Source: Rhodeus uyekii
Lineage: Eukaryota > Chordata > Actinopteri > Cypriniformes > Acheilognathidae
Reading direction: 5' to 3'
Assembly (NCBI GenBank): GCA_037043235.1
Contig: JAWRVZ010000245.1
Span: forward strand, 1 to 64,000
DNA: 64,000 nt
Positions 9,874 to 20,235 of this stretch are shown in pieces. A program made the position numbers and the translations under genes. Under the pieces are notes generated by a model. It saw only the letters and a list, made by a program, of their open reading frames with translations. It was not told the origin of the DNA and made no database searches. Position 1 is the stretch's first letter. The number at the start of each line of letters is the position of its first letter.

Positions 9874-11545
9874 CGCCAAGCCGCAACAAGGTGGTGTCTC
9901 CCATGTGCAGCTCCAGAGTCAGCCCGCCATGGGAAAACCACCCCCTCTAAGGAGGGTCCTAGAACAATCCACCCGGGTTTCCGGAATCAGCGGAATCACC
10001 GGCTCTGTGGTGGATATGTTCGTAGTACCAGAAACCAGCCCCGGGAGGCTGGTTCCCCTAGTAGAATTCCGGGACGCGTGGTTACGGCTACCCGGTATCT
10101 CTCAGTGGGTCCTGCGCACGGTGACCTTAGGGTAGGCCATTCAGTTCGGGGTTTTACCACCCCGGTTCTCGTGGGTCCTACAGTCAGTGGTAGGCCCTCA
10201 GCAGGCTCTGGTCACGGAACAAGAAGTAGACACTTTGCTGGCGAAAGGGGCCATCGAGTATGTACCCCTCGCAGAAAGCAAGTCCGGGTTCTACAGCCGG
10301 TACTTCATAGTTCCGAAGGATGGAGGGTTGCGGCCTATTCTGGATTTAAGTTTCTTGAATTGTGCGGTCAGGCGTCTAAAGTTCGAAATGCTAACGCTCA
10401 AACAGATCGTAGTGCAGGTCAGATCCGAGGATTGGTTTGTCATAGTCGACCTCAAGGACGCATATTTCCATGTCTCCATCCTTCCGCAACACAGGAAGTT
10501 CCTGAGGTTCGCCTTTGGGGGAAAGGCGTACCAGTATCGGGTGCTTCCTTTCGGCCTAGCGCTCTCGCCCCGCACGTTCACAAAAGTTGCGGTTACGAGG
10601 CATTCGTGTCTTAAATTATATCGACGACTGGCTTATTCTGGCCCTGTCGCCGCAGTTAGCAGAGCAACATCGAGATGTAGTGCTCGCACAAATGAAGGAG
10701 CTGGGGTTGAGGCTGAACACCAAGAAGAGTGTTCTTTCTCCTGCTCAGAGAACCACTTTCTTGGGAGTCATTTGGGACTCAGTGGCCATGTCTGCTCGGC
10801 TTTCCCCCGAGCGCATCCAAGTTATTCGTTCAGCCGTCAAGAGCATCAAGCTGGGCCAGCCACTCACGGTGAAACACTTTCAGAGAGTGTTAGGGCTCAT
10901 GGCAGCGGCATCCAGCATCATCCCACTGGGCCTGCTGCACATGAGACCCCTGCAGTGGTGGCTAAAGACTAAGGGGTTTTCCCCGAAGGGGAACCCGCTT
11001 CGCACTATCAAGGTCATGGGGCGATGCCTACGCACCCTGAGTATGTGGAAGAACTCTTGGTTTCGGTCTCAAGGCCCAATGCTGGGGGCTCTGGATCGGA
11101 GAGTCTCTCTCTCAACAGATGCCTCCCTCTCGGGCTGGGGAGCGGTCCTGAAGGATTGCTCCTCACAAGGTCTATGGAACAGTCGGCACCAGACCTGGCA
11201 CATAAACATGCTATAGTTACTGGCGATCCGCAGAGCACTCTGTGCGTTCCTGCCGGATCTTTGCAACCACCATGTCACTGTTTTCACCGACAGCATGACT
11301 GCGGTTGCATATATCAACCATCAGGGGGGTCTACGTTCGCGACCACTATACAAGATGGCGCGGCAGATCCTCCTCCGGGCCCAGGGGAGGCTGCTCTCTC
11401 TCAGGGCAGCCTACATGCCGGGGGTCCAGAATGTGTGAGCAGACGCTCTATCGAGACAGGGGGCAAGACCAGGGGAATGGCAGCTCCACCCCGAAGTGGT
11501 GGAGCAGATTTGGGAAAGATACTGCATTCTTTACCCGCAACCAGA
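9874..11545 (+). pseudogene. DIRS A reverse transcriptase-RNase H
   Basis: The frame enters at about 9900 (GVSHVQLQSQPAMGKPP), is stopped by a TAG at 10133-10135 where B has TAT, and continues as GPQQALVTEQEVDTLLAKGA, FYSRYFIVPKDGGLRPILDL, DLKDAYFHVSILPQHRKFLR (motif A region) and YQYRVLPFGLALSPRTF (motif B region). A deletion of roughly 25-30 nt after PRTFTK shifts the frame just before motif C, YIDDWLIL, read from 10587. The RNase H part has STDASLSGWGAVL and FTDSMTAVAYINHQGG, with nonsense codons at 11214-11216 (HINML-stop) and in NV-stop-ADALSR near 11437. A segment present in DIRS B and D between RNase H and recombinase is missing here. Confidence 0.85.
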
Positions 11546-12592
11546 GCTAATGAAGCTGTGGGTCTGGCCCCTGAAGGGGTCCAGCTCATAGAATCTGGTC
11601 TCTCAGCCGAGGTTGTTGAGACCATCCTTCAGTCCAGAGCTCCCTCCACGAGGAAACTCTACACTTTAAAGTGGAAACTTTTCACGTCCTGGTGCAGTGA
11701 AAGGCAGGTGAACCCAGTAACCTGTCAAGTCGGCAAAGTGCTGGAGTTCCTGCAAGAGAGATTTGCGGCAGGGTTGTCCCCCTCCACCTTGAAGGTTTAT
11801 GTGGCTGCCATAGCGGCTTGCCATGTACCTCTGGGTGGGGTATCCTTGGGCAGGGACCCCCTAGTCACTCGTTTCCTCCGTGGCACACTAAGGCTGAGAC
11901 CTGCGGCACAGACCAGGGTGACGGCTTGGGACTTGTCTGTGGTACTCCAAGGCCTGTCCCAGGCACCCTTTGAACCTTTAGAGGAAATCTCTATCAAGTT
12001 CCTCTCTCTTAAGACCCTTCTTTTGCTGGCCATCACCTCGCTTAAGAGGGTCGGGGACCTTCAGGCCCTCTCGGTGGCTCCCTCATGCCTCGAGTTCGCG
12101 CCCGGGATGGCGAAAGCCTTTCTCCACCCGAGGCCAGGCTATGTCCCCAAGGTTCCCACTAATGTGGCTAGGTCTATCACGCTGCAGGCCTTCTGCCCTC
12201 CCCCATTTGACGATCATGAGCAGGAGCACAGGAACAAGGTCTGTCCAGTGCGAGCACTGGACGCTTACGTTCTCAAGACTGCCACTTGGCGTAAGTCGGA
12301 CCAACTGTTCGTTTGTTTTGGGGCTCCTGAGGGCGCTCCAGCTTCCAAGAAAACCCTAAGCAGGTGGATACTCGAGGCTATCTGTCTAGCTTACGAGTCG
12401 GCCGGACATGCTTCTCCTCTGAGGGTCCGAGCCCACTCCACTCAGAGCATGGCGGCATCCAAGGCTCTCCTCTCCGGAGTGTTCTTTTCTGATGTTTGTG
12501 CTGCGGCTGGCTGGTCTTTGCCGCACACTTTTATGAGGTTTTACCAATTGGACCTCGATGCCGCCCCAGGAACCAGGGTGCTCTCTCAGTGA
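11545..12592 (+). pseudogene. DIRS A tyrosine recombinase, active-site Arg lost
   Basis: The open frame extends upstream to 11024, but the recombinase-like part starts near 11545. It overlaps the RNase H frame in a different phase, as in other DIRS. It opens with a phage-type N-terminal SAM-like helical domain (RAPSTRKLYTLKWKLFTSWC, GLSPSTLKVYVAAIAACHV) and a catalytic domain: box I Arg in SLKRVGDLQAL, box II HxxR at RAHSTQSMAASKA, and the nucleophile Tyr in FMRFYQLDL. In box II the Arg is replaced by Gln (CAG); DIRS B has CGG in the same codon. Loss of this Arg is expected to abolish strand exchange. Otherwise the frame is open to the stop, about 350 residues. Confidence 0.85.
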
Positions 12593-12643
12593 GCTGGGAC
12601 ACACCCGGATGCCGGCGTCACTGAGGTGGCGTTGGTATAGCGT

Positions 12644-12740
12644 TCCCCTAGCGCTTTGACGCAGCTCGAGTTCCCTGAAAGGGAACGTCTCAGGTTACGA
12701 ATGTAACCCTGGTTCCCTGAGGGGAACGAGACGCTGCGTC
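12644..12740 (+). repeat. DIRS A internal complementary region (ICR)
   Basis: Positions 12644-12686 are the reverse complement of the left terminus (5446 onward), and 12687-12740 are the reverse complement of the right terminus (12937-12990, 54 nt, one or two mismatches). The two halves abut, so the ICR equals the complement of the joined element ends. This is the known DIRS feature proposed to template circularisation. It lies about 50 nt after the recombinase stop. Confidence 0.93.
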
Positions 12741-12754
12741 TTTGCCTCAGCTCC

Positions 12755-12990
12755 TTGCGCCTTCGTGCCCGCTTCAGACATTCATGCTGATGCGTCCGGG
12801 TTTCAGACGCGCTTTTATGCTCTTCCTCATGATGTCACCGGCACGTGCCAGCGGTGACGCATTCACACTCGTTCGTCTCTCATTGGTTGCACAGATCTTC
12901 ACGTGACTGAAGCAAGGCTATTTCCCCTAGCGCTTTGACGCAGCGTCTCGTTCCCCTCAGGGAACCAGGGTTACATTCGTAACCCGAGAC
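12755..12990 (+). repeat. DIRS A right inverted terminal repeat
   Basis: Inverted match to the left ITR through GCGTCCGGGTTTCAGACGCG, TCATTGGTTGCACAGATC and TTTCCCCTAGCGCTTTGACG, followed by a 54-nt terminal extension not present at the left end but mirrored in the ICR. Confidence 0.9.
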
Positions 12991-13022
12991 ATTTTAAGTG
13001 CAGTCCCCCTGATTGGCTAGCC

Positions 13023-13221
13023 CAGGGGTCGGCAACCTTTAATGGGGCGGAGCGATAGACTCATGCAGCGTGACACACCTTTCTTCTGTGGGTGGAGCGA
13101 TAGCCTACCGAGCGCGGATAGCGGGGCCGCTGCTACAAGTTACGTAGAGGGGATGAAAGAGCCGCAGCACAGGGGTGAAAGAGCCGCATGCGGCTCCGGA
13201 GCCGCGGGTTGCCGGCCCCTG
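13023..13221. mobile_element. hAT-like MITE, about 200 bp
   Basis: Flanked by near-perfect 15-bp inverted repeats CAGGGGTCGGCAACC and GGTTGCCGGCCCCTG, with a self-complementary AGCCGCATGCGGCTCC motif near the right end. No matching 8-bp target duplication is visible on the flanks (GGCTAGCC versus TCACAGAC), so one side may have changed. No transposase, so mobilisation would depend on an autonomous hAT relative. Confidence 0.75.
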
Positions 13222-14869
13222 TCACAGACTGTCCAAAGTGTATTCCGAAAATTGATCTAAATCTGATTTGGGCCACGCCAATATTTAAATATCAAGGCTG
13301 TGAAAGAAATGAAAATTCACACGTGTAAAGTCGAGGTCAAACAAACCTTTCAGTTGCTGCCATTTTTAATCCCAGAAGAAGAAAGTTTAACACTTACCTC
13401 ACCAGTAAAATCAAAAAATCTAAAGCTGACTAAATTATCAGCAGGTCAGTACGTTTGTCAATAAAGTGAGATTAAATGCATACAAATATGTGTTTTATTT
13501 AACTTATGTAATTAATTGATGTTTGTGTAATATTCTGAGTTTGCATTTCAATGATTTTATTCATTTTGAGGAATACTGAATTTGTTTCTGTGGAAGCGAG
13601 ATTAATAAATGCTCACATTTAGTCTAGAACTACAATAAGCATTTTCACACACGACTCCTGATTTCTCTCAACATGAAGACAAGAGTCAGTCAATACATAG
13701 GAAAACTTGCGTTACGCAGATTTTTTGTTTGAAATATAAAAGTAATGCGTAAAAATTACTTGAAAAAAACAATTACGTAATAATTGCGTAGGTTTTTTGT
13801 AATGCGTTACGTTACCCCCAACGCAATACTCGTTCGATGATGGGGGGGGGGGGCACACCTGATGATCTCTCACGGCAGAACACTGGTTGAAAAACTGCCC
13901 TAGGGGTCGCTATTGGGAATACCTCCAGGCCTAAAGTATTAGTCCAATCACGAAAATGAACTTAACATTGGCCGGCAGGTGACTATGGCGTCATTGTGGG
14001 TGCGGCTCTACATCGCTGTAAACAAGCTTCATAGTTGAAGGACGTAGAAGTCAGGGGGTTGCGAGATAAACAAAACTTTTATTTCTCACTGGTACACACA
14101 ACATAGTGTAAGGCCCTGCCGTGAGGCCCCACTCACTGGTCCAACGACGGTAGCCAATGGCGGTTTCATTTAAACCTAATGAAATTTGGTTTGAGGATTC
14201 ATAAATTTGGGTAAATGTTTGATTATTCTATCGAACTCGTTATTCTTCAATCCGCAATCTGCTAAAGTTAATAATTTCAGTGTAAAACAGAATCAAATCA
14301 AACGTAACAATTTATTAACATTCAGGTAAATGTATTATGCCAATTACATAATTGATTCATAGATAATCAATACAAATATTGAATGCTCAGAAATAAAGGC
14401 TGCATAACTGAAGTTTCTAATAGTCACTCAACATTACGGGCTGACCTCGGTTATAAAACCCCTTGATGAATTCACAATGCAGAGCGTCTGTGGGACACTC
14501 AGCATGGTGAAGTCACCTGGCCACCAAAAGAGAGAGCCCCCCTCTTTCTGAAACGTTCCCTTAAGTACCCAGACCCAGGACAGAACAATGGACCTTTTGG
14601 TTTGAGAACAGACAATAATTAGCATGGAAGACTTTGGGAGGGGCAAACCCATCCAAAATAAGCCAGACATATCAGACATATTTGCTTCTTATGGAAGATC
14701 TTTGTACTAGTCACATCTCAAATGATGTGATCATTTTTCACATTAAACCATGTATTCAGTTGGGTGAGTTTCAGGCCATTTGGAGAGAAGAGGTGGGGGA
14801 AAAGGGGTCATCCCCCTCACAGGGAGAGATGCAAAAGTGAGAGTGAGGTGTTAGCAGCTGCATGTTTTA
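13222..14869. other. Non-coding stretch; possible minus-strand splice donor near 13397
   Basis: No convincing gene. On the minus strand TTTTACTGGTGAG followed by GTAAGTG (13391-13397) is a good donor sequence and could end an upstream exon of the zinc-finger gene, but there is no supporting open frame. 13740-13850 contains TTACGTAATAATTGCG-like and GCGTTACGTTACCCCC sequence resembling a hAT-type end, too degraded to call. A G13 homopolymer lies near 13840. Confidence 0.3.
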
Positions 14870-15177
14870 GCTGTGGAAGGTCCTATAATTATTTAATTAT
14901 GAGGATGAGATGTTTACAAATCAGTGGGGTGCACTTTGAGAACGTGTGTCTGTGGTCAGTCTCGAGTGATCGTGCCCGCCTTACAATAGAAACATCGGCT
15001 AGGAGGAAGGGTGCATGTCGCTCTCTCCCTCTCCTAGGTCTGCTTATATTGTCTGTCCACCAATCACTGGAATTAGACACAGGTGTTAGTTATCAATCAC
15101 TTGACCTCCTTATCACCACTCATCTCCAGACTCGTTGCCCCGCTGCAGACCTCACTGAACCACGTCCCACTCGCCAC
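14870..15177 (-). repeat. Probable LTR of gypsy remnant G1
   Basis: On the minus strand a purine-rich tract ending GGGGGTA is followed by TGTGGCGAGTGGGACG, an LTR-like start directly after the pol remnant. The sequence passes through AGGTCTGCAGCGGGGC, which recurs at 30130-30185. The far end is not determined because no second LTR is present. Confidence 0.5.
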
Positions 15178-15914
15178 ATACCCCCATCACCCGACTCAGG
15201 CCGGGGGCCTTCTGGCCTGCACCCCACCCTTTCATTTCTGTGCCACCTTTGACCACCTTAAATTTAAAAGACTGTAACGCTAAATACCAACGGGTGATCC
15301 GCATGTTGGTATCCTTCATGCGGTGGAAACACTGTAGCGGCACATGGTACGAACAGAGAGTGAACACCCGTCCCAGGAGGTAATGAGGACCCTCCGTCAC
15401 CGGAGGGTGAGGATGGCCCACCGTTTGGCCCAACACTCCTTTTCAATGGTGCTGTATCTGGTCTCTCTGTTGGAGAGCTTTTGACTCAGGTACAAAACCG
15501 ACCGCTCCTCTCCCTCAACCACCTAGGACAGGACGGCACCCAGCCCTCTGCCCGACACATTGGCCTGTCTTATCAATTTGGGGACGCACCTGTCCATGTC
15601 CTAAGTGGAAGCCTAGATACCGCACCTCAGCACGCCCAATTGCACTATTTCGTGTGTTCACCGTGAGTCCAGCCACCCTCAGCGATCTCAGGACAGCACA
15701 CAGTTGTTTTAGATGCCACTGCCAATCATTACTGTATGTAATGCTATCGTTGATATAGGCAGCAGCATATGTGCTATGTGGCCAGAGGATTTTGTTCATG
15801 AGCCGCTAAAAGGTGGAAAGAGCCCAGATTACCCTGAATGGAAGAGTCACAAATTGATGTGACCCGAATGGCATCATGAAGGTTGTCTCTTTAGATAATG
15901 CCGATAAGGGGATC

Positions 15915-16077
15915 TGTCAATACATTTATGAATTGTATTTATCCAAAACGAATTACATTGCATTCAAGGAACACATTGACATTCAAATCAGTTCTTGCTT
16001 TCCCTGGGAATCAAACCCATGACCTTGGCGTTACAAGCACCAATGCTCTACTGTTTGAGCTATAGGAAAGCTACCTG
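15915..16077 (-). repeat. tRNA-derived SINE, minus orientation
   Basis: Minus-strand reading gives a tRNA-like head: TAGCTCAAACAGTAGAGCA (A-box-like), then GGGTTTGATTCCCAGGGAAA (B-box-like), followed by GCAAGAACTGATTTGAATG and a tail related to TTTGGATAAA. Similar copies lie at 16138-16303 and 41850-42005. Confidence 0.8.
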
Positions 16078-16137
16078 CATACACTTTCGTTAAATCCAGT
16101 GTCAAAGAAAAGCGAGCCGAACCTAACTTATTAAGCA

Positions 16138-16303
16138 AGCTTTCCTGTAGCTAAATCAGTAGAGTATTGATGTTAACAACACCAAGGTCACGGGGTTTGA
16201 TTCCCAGGAAAGCAAGAACTGATTAGAATAGCAATGTGTTCCTTGAATGCAATGTAAGTCACTTTGGATAAAGGCGTCTGCCAAACGTAAGATGTAAATG
16301 TCA
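16138..16303 (+). repeat. tRNA-derived SINE, plus orientation
   Basis: TAGCTAAATCAGTAGAGTA, GGGGTTTGATTCCCAGGAAA and the tail CACTTTGGATAAAGGCGTCT are the same modules as in the minus-strand copy only 60 bp away. The head resembles a tRNA A box and B box; the tail is the type shared with fish LINE ends. Confidence 0.85.
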
Positions 16304-16404
16304 ACTTGTAAACTCAAATTTTGACACTGCATTCTGTGGTCGACACAGAAATGGACAGAGCTGGCCGTTTTAGGTACTAAAACTATCGGGCTCGCCCAGT
16401 CCAA

Positions 16405-17325
16405 AAATGCTCAAAAATGAGATTTGGACTGACAGTCTGAACTCGCTGTGTGAATGAAGCCTAAAGTAAATCCAGTTCCCATCAACATCTCCAAGGCTTG
16501 CACAGTCCCCATCTCTTCCAGGGTTCACATTTCAGTTTTGATTTTGATTTTGTTCAGTGGTTGATGATCGTGTTACGTACGCAGTGCTTTATCACTTGTT
16601 TCTGCTTCTTCTTCACCCGTGTTTTGATCAGGAGATTTTGTACTCTTTGTGTAATGCACTGTATAGCATTAAAAACATGGATCGCATTTAAAATTCTGTC
16701 AATGGCGAGGAAAGATTCAAAATAACTGGAAGCGGGTGGCTCCAGAAGCCTTGATGTGGGCAGTTTCAGGCGATCAATGGAGATGACTGAAGACAAGTTT
16801 GATGGTGCTAGTTGAAAGTATAGCAATACTACTGTGTGAAATCTTACATCAGTTCTACAGTCTTGAAAATAGAATAAAACCACTGAATGCAAAAAATAAT
16901 CAAATTGACTTTTTCTTAAACAGATGTCTTTATTTTTTTAACTGTCTGTAATACCAAATTAACATGCAAAAATAGTGTAAAGAAAAGAAAGAATTCTATG
17001 AAGCTAATGATTTTGCAAAGCTTTCAAATTCTAAATATCTCAATGATGTAATGGCATGAGATCTGCAGAGAGCTAACGCTGTTTATTTTTACATTTAGAA
17101 AGATCTTCTCCTCGGAGGATGATGACCATGGGAAAGGCTTCCATGTGACATACCATCATTCCATCTCAACCCTCTGGGGTCTCCTTACATCGCACAGAAA
17201 TCTGAAAGATGCATGCAGACATTTGTAGATGTCAGCGATCAACAGGCAGAACACAGACGTGAGTAGAAGCGGATTTTATTGCACAATGGAGAGTACAGCG
17301 AAAACACGGCAAAGGCAGGCTTAGC
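16405..17325. other. No recognisable gene
   Basis: Low-complexity and AT-rich non-coding sequence. Around 17240-17318 the minus strand reads GTGCAATAAAATCCGCTTC, a possible polyadenylation region of the LTR element into which the hAT copy inserted. No coding frame has domain support. The 8-bp hAT target duplication occupies 17318-17325. Confidence 0.35.
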
Positions 17326-17874
17326 TAAGGATGGCTGGCGCGAAACCTGCGTTTCAACACAGTGTCGAGACCCCCAAGCGTAGATGTTTCGAAACACTGA
17401 ACCGAAACTGTGATTCAAAACAACAATGTCACGTGACTTTGGCTAAACGAATCGTCTGCGCGTTTCACAAGTGTTTCGATAGGCGGTGCTTGCCGAGTCT
17501 GCGTTTGATTGACAGGGTCGGGAACAAACCACACAATCGCATCTGTCTCAACTCAAACAAAGTTTAAAAGAGGAGTTAATGCACCTTCACCTCGTGTGTT
17601 TTTGTAGTGACATTTATTGTGCGACTTGGTTAGTTATATTTAGGCTAAATTTAAATTAAACATATTTACTGATAGACTACAGACAGTGACAGATAGATAG
17701 ATAGATATAGTGACACATTCATATAGGTTTAGTTAGATATTGACAGATAGCACAGAAGTTAGACATATAGAATTTCATAAATAGATAGATTCAAATATAT
17801 ATATAGATTCATAGATATATACAGTTATATATAGATTCAAATATTAATATATAGATTCATAGATAGATCTAGAT

Positions 17875-17928
<54 letters not shown>

Positions 17929-18123
17929 AAACTCGCCACATTGACACAAACACAACATTTTTTTTTTTTATGGATTGTTGTCAAAGTTTCAGACATGTGC
18001 AATTGACCACTAGATGTCGCCGTGGAGAAGGGTGTCGTATAGAGTTTCGAAGCCTCGAAACAATACGGCACATTTGATTCAAGTGTTTCAGTGTTTCATG
18101 AAGCCTCGCTTTGCCCATCACTA
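17326..18123. mobile_element. Non-autonomous hAT-like element with 8-bp target duplication
   Basis: Bounded by GGCTTAGC on both sides (17318-17325 and 18124-18131), a perfect 8-bp direct repeat as hAT transposases make. The ends are imperfect inverted repeats: TAAGGATGGC at left, GCCCATCACTA at right (reverse complement TAGTGATGGGC). The interior has no transposase, and carries CGAAACACTG-type sequences plus expanded GATA, TA and GA microsatellites (17690-17930). Confidence 0.82.
17877..17928. repeat. Compound (TA)n(GA)n microsatellite
   Basis: A TA run is followed directly by a GA run inside the hAT-like element; degenerate GATA units precede it from 17690. Confidence 0.95.
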
Positions 18124-18189
18124 GGCTTAGCTTGGCAGGAGCAGATGTAGGCAGACACTGAAGACACAGGGAAGCAGGACCAGGGATAC

Positions 18190-19960
18190 ACGGAAGGAGA
18201 AAACTCAGGTAGAAGTAGCAACTCATTAACTTTGTATGCTGGTGATCCATCTACATCCACTGGTGGTGGTGGCTCTTGATCCTCAGCATTAGAGTAGGCA
18301 TTCGGGTGAGCCGGATTGAGGAGTGAAACATGGAAGGATAATTAGTGGGAAGCTCGAGCTGGTATGTGACTTCATTGATCCGTCTGAGAATCTTGAAAGG
18401 ACCAACATACCGGGGGCTGAACTTTCTACTAGGTAGTCGCAGCTTGAGGTCTCTCGTAGAGAGCCAGACCCGCTCTCCGGGTTGGAAGTGAGGGTGGGGA
18501 TGGCGGCGTCTGTTGGCCTGGAACTCCTTTGTTCTGACAGGTCTCTGTAACCGTACATGGGCACTGTCCCACACCCGCTCACTACGCTGGATCCAGTCGT
18601 CCACGGCTGGGACGGATGAGGGTTCGCCTGACCATGGGAACAAGGGAGGTTGGTATCCCAAGACACATTGGAAGGGGATCATGCCGGTGGAAGAGTGAGT
18701 CAGGGAATTTTGGGCATACTCAGCCCATGGGAGGAATTCTGCCCACCGGAATTGTTCGCGACTGCAGTAACTCCTTAAATACCTGCCAATCTCTTGGTTT
18801 AAGCGCTCTACCTGCCCATTAGATTGTGGGTGGTACCCTGAGGTGAGGCTTACGTTGATGTCCAGGTGTCTGCAGAAGGCCCTCCAAACCTGGGACGTGA
18901 ATTGTGTTCCCCTTTCTGTGACAATATCCTCGGGGATCCCATAATTTCGAAAGACATGTTGGAATAGGGCTTGGGCTGTCTCCATGGCAGTAGGGAGACC
19001 TTTTAATGGAACTAGGCGACAGGACTTAGAGAAGCGATCGATTATTACCAGAATAGTCGTGAAACCGTTTGAGAGAGGTAGATCCGTGATGAAGTCTATG
19101 GACAAGTGTGACCAAGGACGGTGAGGAATGGGAAGAGGTTGAAGGAGGCCTGAGGGCAACTCTTTGGGGGTCTTGGACTGTGCACAGACATGGCAGGACT
19201 TAACATAACTTGCAACCTCTTTAGCCATGGATGGCCACCAAAAGGAATTTTGTAGGAGTTGGAGTGTACGAGAAATACCAGGGTGACCGGAGCTTAGAGA
19301 CGTGTGGACCCACTGTATGACCCTTTGACGAAGACGTTGTGGTACGTAATGTTTGCCTGGTGGGCAGCTGACGGGTGGTGGTTCTTGTGGATAGGTTTGT
19401 CGGATCTCTTCCATTAGGTCCCAAGAGACGGGGGCTATAATGACTGCTGGAGGAAGAATAGGTTCAGGGCAAATATTTTCCGCAGGAGGATCATGGCGCC
19501 TGGATAGGGCATCAGCCTTACTATTCTTGCTGCCGGGTCTGTATGTTACAGTAAACTGGAAGCGAGTGAAAAAGAGAGACCACCGGGCTTGACGAGGATT
19601 TAGGCGTTTTGCACTCCTAATATACTCTAAATTCTTGTGATCTGTAATCACCTGAAAGGGATGGACGGCCCCCTCTAACCAATGTCTCCACTCTTCGATT
19701 GCGGCTTTCATAGACAACAGCTCCTTATTCCCCATGTCGTAGTTGCGTTCAGCTGAATTCAGTTTTCTTGAAAAGAACGCACAGGGGTAGAGTTTGCTTG
19801 CCTGACCATGACGTTGGGAGAGCACGGCTCCTATTCCACAGTCTGATGCATCGACTTCAACCACAAAGGGACGATTGGGATCAGGATGCTTTAGAATGGG
19901 AGCCGTCGTAAAGCTGTTCTTCAGTTGGTTGAAAGCCTTGTTAGCTTCATCAAACCATTT
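18190..19960 (-). pseudogene. G2 pol: RT end, RNase H, integrase, truncated chromodomain
   Basis: RNase H starts at VEVDASDCGIGAVLSQ and includes ITDHKNLEYI and SKADALSRR. The integrase zinc module is HTSLSSGHPG with SCHVCAQSK. The core has the first acidic residue in IDFITDLP and the last in YHPQSNGQVERLNQE, but the middle position reads VTERGTQF where the family has an Asp (usual D-R-G). After QLELPTNYPSMFH a frameshift near 18325 hides the true continuation, which in the other frame reads EPPPPVDVDGSPAYKVNELL, the typical start of a gypsy chromodomain. The chromodomain is cut off there. These enzymes convert and insert the element cDNA; this copy is unlikely to do so. Confidence 0.87.
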
Positions 19961-20235
19961 TTTAATACTTCCTGCTTCGCTACTGTTCGGACGCTCTTGC
20001 TTACAGCTCTGCTTTGCTCTATTGCTTTTATATTTTATCTCCTAATTTTAACTTCAGCAAATCAGCACAGTGCTCAAACGACAAATATTGGCACCAACAA
20101 AGTTTCTAACTGGAAGAATTGCAACAAAAAAGGGGAATTTTTTTTCCCAACCAGCCTCCCATTGATGGCAGCCATCAGCTTACATTCCGGAGAAGGGAAA
20201 ACACAGCTGCCTACACTTAAAAGATTAGAAATAAT

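Larger units (their letters stand above)
5446..12990 (+). mobile_element. DIRS-type tyrosine-recombinase retrotransposon A, with nested LINE
   Basis: Element order is left ITR, Cys/His-rich gag, RT-RNase H, tyrosine recombinase, ICR, right ITR. There is no DDE integrase and no direct LTRs, which is the DIRS-1-like plan. Both ends are present: the left begins GTTCCCTTTCAGGGAACTCG and the right ends TTCGTAACCCGAGAC. The copy is dead: gag is frameshifted near 6470 and interrupted by a LINE at 6600-9319, RT has a nonsense codon and a deletion, RNase H has two nonsense codons, and the recombinase has lost an active-site Arg. DIRS B and D in this window are relatives. Confidence 0.92.
15178..16404 (-). 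pseudogene. Ty3/gypsy pol remnant G1 (RT and RNase H pieces)
   Basis: Three minus-strand pieces in gypsy order. At 16310-16404: DWASPIVLVPKT, the start of RT. At 15515-15800: AAAYINDSITYSNDWQWHL, RT motif C with YIDD changed to YIND, and VRYLGFHLGHGQVRPQIDK. At 15180-15440: RVFTLCSYHVPLQCFHRMKD and RITRWYLALQSFKF, the RNase H domain. Frames differ between pieces and most of RT is deleted; integrase is missing altogether, with the RNase H piece running into the putative LTR. Two SINEs lie between the first and second pieces. Dead copy. Confidence 0.85.

Noticed and set aside
11024..11540. Upstream extension of the DIRS A recombinase frame
   Set aside because: It overlaps the RNase H domain in another phase; recombinase similarity starts only near 11545.
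13391..13398. Splice donor for a zinc-finger first exon
   Set aside because: The donor sequence is good, but there is no open frame or acceptor linking it to the gene; kept only as a note.
15915..16303. Functional tRNA genes
   Set aside because: A- and B-box-like motifs are present, but the cloverleaf is degenerate and the shared 3' tail marks them as SINEs.
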